This document shows positions 55,081-64,000 of a DNA stretch of 64,000 bases, piece by piece. Within the stretch, counting starts at the first letter, position 1. Every line of letters begins with the position of its first letter. The stretch spans positions 29,688,001-29,752,000 of the forward strand of contig CM066993.1 of NCBI GenBank assembly GCA_033977485.1. Reading direction: 5' to 3'. This DNA comes from Hydrangea macrophylla. Taxonomy: Eukaryota; Streptophyta; Magnoliopsida; Cornales; Hydrangeaceae. The position numbers and the translations under genes were made by a program. The notes below the pieces were generated by a model. It did not search any database, had not been told where the DNA came from, and saw nothing but the letters and a program-made list of their open reading frames with translations.

Positions 55081-56596
55081 GGGGGCCGCCCTTCCCCATC
55101 CAACATACCTGAAAATCCTAAGGATTAGAGAGCCAAGGAAACCCCTTTGGAGGATTTTGAAGCACTCCTAGAAAGTCCTTAGGAAAAGTATAAGTTTTTT
55201 GTAGAGTTAGGATTGAGTCTTGGAGTCCATGGTGCTGGCGAAGCCCTACAGAAGTATTCAGAGGGAAGTTCATGAGATAAGCTCCTTCTTTTTTGCTTTT
55301 TTTTTTTTACTTTATCTTCCTATTTTGATCTTTATTTTATTAGATCTAGGTTGAATTTCTTGTTTTCTCTTCACGTTCTTCATTTTTATTGCTTTTAATT
55401 TTTAAAGGTCTAGGGTAGTTATATCTCTTTGTTTGAAGTATCCATTAAAGTAGAGTTTTCCTAGGCAGAGATATCCCCAAGTGTTGGTAGCCAAAGCTGT
55501 GGGGTTGGTATTCAATCCATGGATATCCAACCCCGGAGATAACAAAGCCTTAATTGGATCTACGAGTCTAGAACTAGGGCATTCATATAGGAATCATGTA
55601 GTAATCCATAATATTTGGGATAGTAGGCTATCCAATCTATCCCTATTTTATCCATGCATAGTAGTTAATTCATAACTAGTTTAATTCATGAATTAATTTG
55701 TATCCATACACATGCATACACTTGCACACTATCCTTACTTAGAATAGTAGGTTATCCATACTAGGGAGAACATCTTAATTAAGCTTACACATGTAAACTA
55801 TTGCACGCAGTAGCCATGTTTGGACATGCATACATGTTATCCATGCCTAAAATAGTAAGATATTCTTGGATTATCCTATATATTATGCTTTATTGTCCTA
55901 ACCATTCTTAATTAGGATAATTGAGAATGCTATGCTATCCCGGGTAAGTTCACTAGCATCCCTCTTATTTACTGCTTTCTTCGGATCACCTAGAAGCATG
56001 CATAGGTGGATAAAGCACAAATTTAAATTCCCTACATGATTACCTGTGCTTAGGATTCATATTTTTTAGGGTTTGTGAGTGCAATTTTCATGTTTAATTC
56101 ATTTTTATTTGCTTTCGCATGCATAGGTGTAGTAATACGTTTAGTCCCCGAATTACTATTTTAGCATGTGCATTGCATGTACTTGTATAGTTTTTTGTAC
56201 GATTTTCTTTTATTAGTTGTTTATAACTTGAATTAGGATTGCATTAGTGTAATTTAAACGGTCCACATAATGTCTAGTCAAATACCTTGAAAGCTGAGTA
56301 GAGGCCCATCTCACGATGGGGCGTGAGAGGGTGTTTTAGCACGATCTAGCACCTTCCTCTCTCGTACCTTAACCCCCGAACTGAGTTCCTTGGTGACGAC
56401 GAGGCTGTGCTCTCTATCCATTATTGGATTTAATAGATTTAGTTTTCTTGGTTTCCTTTCTCAAACCAAGTGGTGACTCTATTGGTGAGGATCTCTCCGG
56501 ATTTAGCCTTGTGGGATAAAACATGGATTACTCACTCGTGTAGCCTTGGATATGGATCATGGGCATCGAGTGTTACCTCAGGTTGGATAAAAAGTC

Positions 56597-56830
56597 CCAT
56601 GGAATCCAAAATGCGAGTAATCCAAATTGGCCGGATCAGTAGAGATCTTGGATCAGAAAGAGCAAGTATTGAGAACGAAAACGATTCGGATGGTAAAAGT
56701 GTTATGACATAGTCATACGGTTGAGGAAGCTATGTGAGAGAGTGAGGAAGAGATGAGGAATGAGTATCACTATCTTTTCGACCTTTGAGGTATAAGTTTG
56801 GAGACAAACTTCCTTTTTGGAGGAGAGAGT
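56597..56830 (+). pseudogene. Tekay pol 3' end and polypurine tract (remnant G)
   Basis: Nucleotide similarity to the end of element D pol (46150-46375). The first part is weak; from 56643 it matches the codons for the chromodomain-like end and continues to CATCTTTTCGACC-like sequence (56773-56785), the stop, GAGGTATAAGTTTGGAGACAAACTTC and the polypurine GGAGGAGAGAGT before the LTR. Only about 60 codons of pol are left, and the frame is broken. The rest of the element to the left is absent and Tat LTR sequence lies there instead. Confidence 0.7.
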
Positions 56831-57399
56831 TGTCACACCCATCCGAGGGAAAAATCATTTGTTTTAAATTGCATATTTGAATTCTGGAATTATTAATGTT
56901 GATTAATAATTGAGATGGGGTTGACTGTGGGTCAACGGTGAGTGTTAAGTGAGGACACGGTGATTCGATAATCATTAAGGTATTCATGTTATTTAAATGA
57001 CATATATTTTATTTAAATATTATTTAAAATATCTAGTGTATGTGAATAGTAATAATACATGTTTTGTATAATTTCTAATAATGTTGATCTTATTTTAGAT
57101 CATTTTGAATACTATAGTGAGAGCATAGGTGATACATTGCATAAAATGTAGGTTATATAGAGATTCTACGGAATTAGTTTTTGGAACGTGATTTTGGACC
57201 CAAATGGAAATTAGACGTAAAGTTTTGTAATTTATAGAATTTCACTTGTGAATCGATGAATTAGACGTTTAAGATGTTTTTCGAGAAATAATTAGAAGTT
57301 TTGAGAACTCCTGGGAAGGTAAACATAATTTTTGAGAGTCGTACCTATGAGTAGGAAACCTAAGATATTTCTTCATAAACATCAAAACTCAAAATATCT

Positions 57400-57400
<1 letters not shown>

Positions 57401-57442
<42 letters not shown>
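57401..57442. repeat. (AG)21 microsatellite in LTR G
   Basis: Perfect AG run of 42 nt. No such run is in the D or H LTR at the same place, so it grew in this copy. Confidence 0.9.
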
Positions 57443-57446
<4 letters not shown>

Positions 57447-58457
57447 TTATTCCCACGAGCTTTGAGATGTTGATCGATGACTTTTCGATCGATAGTTTTT
57501 CTCCAAACTTCATATTTGAACTCCTTGAGGTAAGATCTACGTTTAGAGAACTCTTAGGCCATGTTTGGAAACTTTTTACAAAAATATTAATTCTAGAAAT
57601 TTGGGGAAACCCCATTAAAACTTATAGGAATTATCTGAAATCTGAGATCCGACGTTTAATCAGTGCCCGAGTACTTCCCTCAAAGTTATAGAGCTTTAGC
57701 ACGAGGTATGAATTCTAGATCTTTGTATTATAAGAAATTTACATGTTTTAATATCAGACTTGATATTTTGGATCCTGGTAAAATTCATGTATTAATTAGG
57801 CCCGTTATTTATGCACATGAAAATGCGATTAAATCAAGTATAGATGTTTATGTGAGCGGGCTATGTGTCTACCTGGGTCAAAGGGGGATTTGGTGTAATT
57901 TCATACGGGGGGTAAGCTCCATGAAGTTTGAGGATTATGATATCGATAGTTGTTGTACCTAGTATGGAGGAATGCCTAACCAGAGCACGATGTGTGTGGA
58001 AGAGAAAGGTCTTCCACGGCATCAGTCTCAATTACCGGATGGAAACGTACCACTCTCCCTAGAGACTATTTTGACGTGTTTAGATGTTTTAAGCAAGAAT
58101 CGTCATATAAGCGTATGTTTAGAATTGCGCACTTAGCATATAGCTGAGCAGTGGAGCTTTACTCCATTACAGGTGATAAGAAGAGAGGAAAGAAGAAACA
58201 CAAAGAGTGAGGTCGATGGGACAACAGGAGCGCTCTTGTATATGCTATTGATTTTCTTTCCAAATGTATAATAAAGATTTTTGAGGAGTTGAAACCATGT
58301 GTTTAGTTTAGAATCCTGGGTGATTTGTAGTATTGTAACCTGGAGTACAACTTTTGTAATTTAAATTTGTTGATATATATTAGGGAATGTGTTGGAGTTG
58401 AGTTTGGGCAACCATAGTTGATAATCTATAGAATTCTCAGCAAACTGAGGTAAAGTA

Positions 58458-58806
58458 GTCGACTGGTTTGGAAAAAGTTTACTGAAGGCCTGTTTTGAAC
58501 TAGCCACTGCATGATATATTGAAAAGCAGTCGACTGGGTCCCCAATGCAGTCGACTGGATTATTGTATTGAAATGTTATTTTTCATTCTGTGAAAGAAAC
58601 AGTCAACTGGGTGAAAACCACAATCGAATCGTATTTTAAAAAATGGGAATTTATGTTTCAATCGACGGGAAGAATCAGTCGATTAAAAATTTGACACCAC
58701 AGTCGACTGGGTCTCCCAACACAGTCGACTGGATTGGCTGCTAAGTTTTTTAAGCTCTCTTTATCTTGCAATTCCAGTCAGCCGAACCCCGAATCAGTCG
58801 ACTGGA
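58458..58806 (+). repeat. Decayed CAGTCGACTGG array in LTR G
   Basis: Near-exact copies at about 58526, 58549, 58699, 58722 and 58795, and changed copies (AGTCAACTGG, AATCGACGGG, CAGTCGATTA, CAGTCAGCCG) between them. It holds the same place in the LTR as in element D. Confidence 0.85.
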
Positions 58807-58984
58807 TTGCTATTTTCAAATATGATGTTTCTTTAAGTGTTTTCAAATGCGCAAAACTTTTTATCACTCTGAATTTCATGGTGTTTACTTGTGTTTTTCA
58901 TTACTAATTACTTTATTGAATTGGATGAGCCCCGGTGGCACGCCACGTGTCTTATTTTTGCCCGTAGTGGAATGGGTCGTGACA

Positions 58985-59500
58985 AGAATGTTGAATGTTC
59001 ATGATTTAATATGTGTTGAGCTATTATACATTTAGTATTATGTGATCGCATGTTTAGTAACGTTATACCTCATGTTGACATATATATTATATATATATAT
59101 ATATATATAAACTTGAGATAGTTGAAAAGAATCCATGTATCACTTTAATCTGTAATTGTTAAGTGTGAAGAAGAATACTTTAGTTGCTACATTTCATGTT
59201 AGTACCATGCTAGGGTCATGCACATGCCAAGTGGGGACTGGTAGACCCGGTAGGTGTCTTGAATTTCGTGGCTAGTAATGTAGCATGTGACGATGTGAGG
59301 TTTTAGATTTTTATGTTATCCTGGTATTCAAAGTACGATGGTAAAGGTTAGATGCTATCCTGGTGCCTCAGGGAGGTACAATCGTACCATGTTATCCTAG
59401 TGCCTCAGGAAGGTACTATAATAAGTATTTGATGCTATCCTGGTACGCTCATAATACGATAACAAGAAGTGTTAGAATTGTGGTTAGATTGTTATGATTG
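58985..59500. other. Spacer between LTR G and the MITE
   Basis: No gene. An (AT)n-rich run at 59081-59110, and an imperfect tandem repeat at 59317-59460 of about 40-60 bp built on TGCTATCCTGGT(G/A)C (copies near 59315, 59351, 59392 and 59433). The origin is not recognised. Confidence 0.5.
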
Positions 59501-59508
59501 TGAGAGCT

Positions 59509-59730
59509 AAGGGTGAAATCGGCTTGGTTTGGTCAGTTTTTTTTTTGTAGGGGGGGGGGGGGGGGGGGGGGGGGGATGGTTTCAATCAATTGGTTTAGTC
59601 GTTTTTTGGATTTTAAGACCATTTTTTTGGTTCAGTTTTAGTTTTACATTCTGAACATTTTATCATAACCGACCAAATCGATCGGTACAGTTTGGTTGGT
59701 CGGTTTTTCGGTTTGGACTTTCGACCCTAG
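59509..59730. mobile_element. hAT-type MITE, 222 bp
   Basis: Flanked by an exact 8 bp duplication TGAGAGCT (59501-59508 and 59731-59738), the size made by hAT transposases. The ends are imperfect inverted repeats: AAGGGTGAAATCGG on the left and CTAGGGTCGAAAGTCC as the reverse complement of the right end. The inside has GGTTTGGT / TCGGTTTTTCGGTTTGG motifs common to this type of plant MITE and a run of ten T then a run of 26 G (59550-59575). No coding capacity. Confidence 0.75.
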
Positions 59731-59738
59731 TGAGAGCT

Positions 59739-59999
59739 GAGTAAGGAGGAAATAGTCAAGTGTGGTCAGAGCATGGGTATGGAATGGTAAGGTTATCGCA
59801 TAATTCATACATCACTGATTTTTTTGTTAATTGATGATTGTTGATAAAGAACTCTGGTTATGCACATGTGAGTGACGTCTGGGATAAGAGACTAACTGCA
59901 TCTTAAGATGCTGAACCGTAAACGTGAGGTGAGTGTTTGGTTAGCATGCTCACTTGGCTTTGTTATCATATGTAGCACAAAAAAATCCAAATTTTTTCT

Positions 60000-60033
<34 letters not shown>

Positions 60034-60047
60034 AGAGGGGTGGCAAT
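59739..60047. repeat. Spacer with a run of 31 G before element H
   Basis: No gene. Bases 60002-60032 are an unbroken G run, followed by AAGAGGGG. Proline- or glycine-rich ORFs across it are artefacts of the run. Confidence 0.7.
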
Positions 60048-62048
60048 TGTCACAGCCCGATCCCACAATAGCAGAACTGAAGCCCGATGCACGCCAGCGA
60101 GGCTAAACCAATTCATTAACGTTCCCAAAAAATAGTTTGAAGAACACACGCAGCGGAAAGAACAAAACATTTTTAAAAACCAATGGTCTAGTCGACTAGG
60201 TCGAGACCTCAGTCGACTGAAGACCTGGAGCAGAGGGTTTTCAAGAGATTAATAGTCCGTCCAGTCGACTGTGCCGAGAGCTCAGTCGACTGGGGCTTCA
60301 ATTTCTCAGTCGACTGACTTTGTCCAGTCGACTATGCCTTCAGCAGAAACAAAAACCACATTTTTCATCAGTTGTCCAGTGGTTTGAAAACTGGACCAAC
60401 CGACTGGTTTTGCATATTTAAAACCAATGGCTAGCAAGGCACAAGGGCCCAGTCGACCGAACACTGGACTAGTTGACTGATCCCCTGGAAGCTGCACATT
60501 CTATAGAAATTCTAAGTTTAAAGCACTTTCCGAATTCAACTAAGGATCAAACACATACTCCACAGCCATTCCCAAGTGATCCTAACTGTATTATAGCATT
60601 ACTAAAGCATAATTACAGCATTTCGAATTCACTATAACATACTAAGTTAAACATAACTAAAATCCATAAAGTTCTTATTACAAGAAGTCTATTACAAAAC
60701 TATGAGGTTAACACATGATGAGTCATCTTCTAACTCCCAAACCCACGATTCTTTTCTTCAATCGTGTGACCTTACTGTATGTCCCATACTCCCTATATTG
60801 TCTCCGGAGCCTCACTGTATGTCCCATACTCCCAATCTGTGATTCCTCGCCAATAAGTCCACGCGAAAGGGTAAGACCCACGTTTCTTTTCTTCAATCGT
60901 GTGACCTTAATGCCTATATCGTCTCCACAAGATGGCTATATAACCATGTGCTCCTTCGACACAAATAAGCAACTCAACATGCTCAGATACATATCACCAA
61001 GCTCTCGGTAAACAAAATATTTCACCATGCTATTGGGCTTAGTTATCAAAATGATTGCCCAATATGAACTACACAATGTATCTCTATAAATTAAGACATG
61101 CTATTCACACAAAACATGAATATATGTCAAGAAATCATTCCAGCAATACATAGTTGAATCACTCACCTCTGATTTACGCTTTTAAAGTTCGTTCCAAAGA
61201 AAACCCGTGCACAAAGAACATACAGAAAACCCTTTGGTACAATTCCTATGGATCAAAAGTCCAATTATCAACTTTTATGAAAAATTCAACAAAATAACTT
61301 TTTTGAAAACTTAGCCAAACAGGCCCTAATATATATCAAAACGAAGCTCTTATCTCGAGAAGCTCGAATATGAAATCATTTAGAAGAAATCAGACGGACA
61401 GAAGGTCGTCATTTGGCGTCGCAAAGCTCTAAGCTCCTAAATCTCCCTTTTGGCCTCCTTTTGAGTTTTAGGTTAAGAGTTTAGAAAAATCTAAAGTCAT
61501 CTCTATCTATATACAGGCAACACTTTCGGAAATTATGTTTACCTCCCCACGAGTTTTCAAAACTCCTAATCAGTCTCTGAAACTTTCTACACATCTAATT
61601 CATAGCTTTACGATTAAAACCTCAAAATTATAAAAGTTTTCGACTAAGTTCCATTTGGTTGCTAAAACGTAAATTTCTACATGACATTTCCGAAGTTGCT
61701 AATTAGCCTACCAAATTAATAGTGTGTTAATTCATCCTCACTAGGATACAAAAACTAACAACATATATAAATTCTAAGCCAGAAATAATATAAATATTGA
61801 AATACACAGATAAACATTTATTTTCAGATAAACATTTAAAGTATTCCACAGTGACCGTCTCATACTCTGAGAGACGTCACAACAACAAATTACTCAACCA
61901 CCACAGTCTCAAAGGGTTTTCTAACATAGATACCCAAATCAACTCATGAGTCAAAACTCACTCATACATGTGCCAAAATGCACAACACATCACATTATCA
62001 TGCATGACAATGTAATGAAATGCAATAACACAAATGCGGGTGTTATAA
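60048..62048 (-). mobile_element. 3' LTR of element H
   Basis: 2001 bp, on the minus strand TTATAACACCC to TGTGACA. TATA near 61514-61507 (GTATATAG). The word array is at about 60187-60480 (eight recognisable CAGTCGACTGG-like copies, several with changes at the flanks). It is shorter than the D LTR by about 130 bp. Confidence 0.9.
60187..60480 (-). repeat. CAGTCGACTGG array in LTR H
   Basis: CTAGTCGACTAGG, CAGTCGACTGA, CAGTCGACTGT, CAGTCGACTGG, CAGTCGACTGA, CAGTCGACTAT, AACCGACTGG and CAGTCGACCGA. The core is kept although the spacers differ from element D. Confidence 0.9.
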
Positions 62049-62089
62049 TACTCTCCCCCTTAAGAGAAGTTTGTCACCAAACTTATACC

Positions 62090-63301
62090 TCATGTCTCGA
62101 AAAGGTGCAGATACTGAGTGCGCATCTCATCTTCTAATTCCCATGTCATCTCCTCTATCGTTTCGCTACGCCATAGCACTTTCACTTTTGATATCACTTT
62201 ATTCCGTAAGGTTTGATCCTTCTGATCTAAGATCTTTACCAGATACGCAATATACGTTAAATCACTCTGAACCTCATTTGGCGTCAGAGTCATCACTTGC
62301 TCCCTATCCTCCACTAAGTTTTTACGTAACAAGGATACATGAAACACATTATGAACTTGAGCATACTCACTCGACAAGTTCAATCGATATGCTACGGATC
62401 CAACTCTCCCAATGATTTTGAAAGGTCCTACGTACCTTGGGTTGAGTTTTTCGTATCTTCCAAATCTAGTAATTCCCTTCGAAGGTGACACCTTCAAATG
62501 GACTAAATCACCCACGTCAAATACCAACGGTCACCTACACTTGTCGGCATAACTCTTATACCTACTCTGAGCTGTTAGTAACCGTTGTCGAATTACCTTT
62601 ATCTTATATGTCATCTCTTGTACAATCTTCAGCCCTTCAATCATTCTTTCTCCAACTTCCGTCCAACTAATCGGTGAATGACAGAAGCAACCATATAAAG
62701 CTTCATAAGGAATCATCCCAATGCTCTTCTGAAAACTATTATTATATGTAAACTCAATTAACGGCAAATGGTCTTCCCAATCACCCTGGAAATCAAGTAC
62801 AGATAAACAAAGCATGTCTTCTAAAATCTGGATTACTCTTTTCGTTTGACCATCAGTCTGAGGATGAAAAGCGATACTGAAATGCAATTTGGTACCCATT
62901 GCTTCTCGCAAGGCTCTCCAAAACTTTGATGTAAACCTACTATCTCTATCCAAAATAATAGAAACTGGAATATCATGTAGTCTTACAATCTCGCGAATAT
63001 ACAACTTAGCTAACGTCTGCGGCTTAGTTGTTCGAAGAGGTAGGAAGTTCGATGACTTCGTCAGACGGCCAACGATCACCCAAATGATAGTATTCGACTT
63101 CTTTGACCTCGGAAACCCACTATCAAAGTCCATCATAATGTGTTCCCATTTCCACTCAGCTATCGGTAACGGTTGTAACAATCCTGAAGGTACTTGGCAT
63201 TCGACTTTCACTTGTTGACAACTCGTACATCGTGAAACATAGCGTGCTATTTCTCTCTTCATTCCCGGCCACCAATAAACATGTCTCAAGTCTCTATACA
63301 T
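62090..63301 (-). pseudogene. Integrase of element H
   Basis: 63301-62531 and 62527-62090 are in register around a TGA at 62530-62528, where D has an Arg codon (CGA). The zinc motif has CTSCQQ. The core aligns with D but the first catalytic Asp is Gly (IIWVIVGRLTKSSNFLP) and the catalytic Glu is Lys (TDGQTKRVIQ); only the second Asp (ILDRDSRFTSKFW) is kept. The C-terminal chromodomain-like end is open: LDQKDQTLRNKVISKVKVLWRSETIEEMTWELEDEMR in two parts, with the stop at 62090. This copy cannot integrate even if the stop were read through. Confidence 0.85.
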
Positions 63302-64000
63302 CTTTGTGCTTCACGGATGAACGGTGGACTTCGCATTGTATGTTTCCTCTAGGATGTTCCGTTTCAACTCCTTCTCATTAGGTACACAAATTCTACCCCT
63401 CAATCTCAAAACATTGTTTTCAAAAGTGAATCCCGATTACTTGCCCATCGGAATCTCATCACAAATTTTCTTCAAAGCCACATCTTGAAGTTGTTTCTCC
63501 GTGATCTCGTGAATCAAGAGTGGTTGTGCCATAATCGTCGACATCAAACCACTTTCAATTCTTGGAATCACTTCAAGTTCCAAATTCTCCATATCTCGTA
63601 TCAATTCTTTCTGAGAAGTTATATCTGAAGTTATGTTGGTTGGTGTCTTATGAATAAGAGCATCGGTGACTACATTCGCTTTACCTGGATGATACTAAAT
63701 TGACAAATCATAGTCCTTCATCAACTCTAACCATCTCAATTGCCTCATGTTCAAATCTCGTTGCGTGAACAAGTACTTCAAACTCTTATGATCTATATAT
63801 ATATATCACATTTCTTCTCGTATAGATAATGATGCCAAATCTTCAATGCAAAAATCACGACGGCCAATTCTAATCGTGTGTCAGATAATTTTTCTCACGT
63901 GGTCTAAGTTGTCTCGATGCATAGGCAATGATCTTGTCACCTTGCATAAGAACACAAACTAAACCTCTGTACGAAGCATCACTGGAAATAATAAACCCTT
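63302..64000 (-). pseudogene. RNase H of element H, partial
   Basis: Segments matching D 44420-45120: a [17 protein letters not shown] region, [50 protein letters not shown], and [20 protein letters not shown]. Stops are at several places and there is a short AT-repeat insertion at 63794-63807 before the DHKSL codons. The right edge of the window cuts the domain. Confidence 0.8.

Larger units (their letters stand above)
24339..56590 (+). mobile_element. Element E: 5'-truncated Tat-lineage element carrying nested insertions and two antisense PMD-type genes
   Basis: On the plus strand: protease from its middle (24339), G-patch, RT, doubled RNase H, integrase (to 30622), AGGGGCAA words, two minus-strand PMD-superfamily genes, tandem-repeat 3' untranslated region (53027-54286) and 3' LTR from 54287. 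LTR, PBS and gag at the 5' side are absent where element B abuts. Inserted are a solo LTR (25027-26524) and element C with D inside (35691-53021). Without these the remnant is about 13.4 kb. The assignment of the LTR at 54287 to E rests on orientation, lineage and contiguity across the C target site. Confidence 0.7.
54287..56590 (+). mobile_element. 3' LTR of element E, inner end lost
   Basis: It starts TGTAGACACCCTATTTTGG; word cluster at 54853-54953; TATA CTATAAAAG at 55072-55080. U5 words match the B LTR: GATGGGGCGTGAGAGGGTGTTTTAGC, CTCTCGTACCTTAACCCCCGAAC, and GGTTTCC...AAGTGGTGACTCT at 56451-56480. In element B about 190 bp follow this last motif to the LTR end; here the sequence runs into a Tekay remnant near 56590, so the end is missing or altered. 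No gene in it. Confidence 0.7.
56831..58984 (+). mobile_element. 3' LTR of Tekay remnant G
   Basis: 2154 bp, TGTCACACCC to GTCGTGACA, a diverged relative of the D and H LTRs. It has an (AG)21 run at 57401-57442 and a decayed CAGTCGACTGG array at about 58458-58806. No PBS follows, so it is a right-hand (3') LTR. Confidence 0.8.
60048..64000 (-). mobile_element. Element H: Tekay element of the same family as D, entering from the right
   Basis: On the minus strand, RNase H, integrase, polypurine tract (62061-62049) and 3' LTR (62048-60048) lie in the window; gag, RT and the 5' LTR would be to the right. The pol sequence is clearly the D family. It carries its own stops and two lost catalytic residues in integrase. 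Confidence 0.9.

Noticed and set aside
56471..56490. TGGTGACTCTATTGGTGAGG as a PBS after the LTR at 54287
   Set aside because: The B and A LTRs have the same motif (TGGTGACTCTTTG, TGGGGACTCTTTG) well inside U5, so it is an LTR word and no primer site. The LTR is therefore treated as E's 3' LTR.
59892..60170. ORFs with long proline or glycine runs
   Set aside because: Produced by the G31 run; no similarity or conservation.

Overview
This window is plant repeat DNA. I see no single-copy host gene, tRNA or rRNA. Nearly all of it is old, broken Ty3/gypsy LTR retrotransposons of three lineages that occur together only in flowering plants: Tat/Ogre-like elements with long LTRs and antisense ORFs, Athila-like elements with a tRNA-Asp-type primer binding site (PBS), and Tekay/Del-like chromoviruses with an initiator-Met PBS. 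The A+T-rich background and the DUF7745/plant-mobile-domain (PMD) ORFs suggest a eudicot with a large genome, but the species cannot be named from this sequence.

Layout. Element A (Tat, minus strand) runs from before base 1 to about 13.1 kb: antisense ORF, integrase, RNase H, RT, G-patch, protease, gag, PBS (10876-10892) and a 5' LTR from 10896. An Athila-type solo LTR (1288-2597, target-site duplication (TSD) TATAC) sits in its 3' region. Element B (Tat, minus) runs from about 13.3 to 24.34 kb: antisense ORF, integrase, RNase H, an RT scrap, gag, PBS and a 3.4 kb 5' LTR (20908-24338). It has lost protease, G-patch and most of RT, and its own 3' LTR. Element E (Tat, plus) starts abruptly at 24339 inside protease and runs to a 3' LTR beginning at 54287. 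It has two antisense PMD-superfamily genes (31165-32255 and 32824-35230). An Athila-type solo LTR (25027-26524) splits its pol. Element C (35691-53021, TSD CATAT), a non-autonomous Athila derivative with only gag and protease, sits in its 3' region. Element D (39437-48504, TSD ATTGT), a complete Tekay element, sits inside C. E's LTR is fused near 56.6 kb to a 5'-truncated Tekay remnant G, whose LTR is 56831-58984. About 1 kb of spacer follows, with a 222 bp hAT-type MITE (8 bp TSD) and two very long G runs. Element H (Tekay, minus) starts at 60048 and leaves the window at its right edge.

How the parts relate. Each complete element would encode Gag (particle), protease, RT/RNase H (cDNA synthesis) and integrase. 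None is intact here. D is closest: gag-pol is one uninterrupted frame broken by six single-codon stops, each explicable by a C-to-T or G-to-A transition. The antisense PMD-type genes of A, B and E lie between integrase and 3' LTR, as known for several Tat elements.

The least explained pattern is that all three lineages carry dense clusters of a short lineage-specific palindromic word in their LTRs: CAGTCGACTGG in Tekay LTRs, GAGTGCC/GGCACTC in Tat LTRs, GCGCGAGC-type in Athila LTRs. The Tat word also clusters upstream of the antisense PMD genes.
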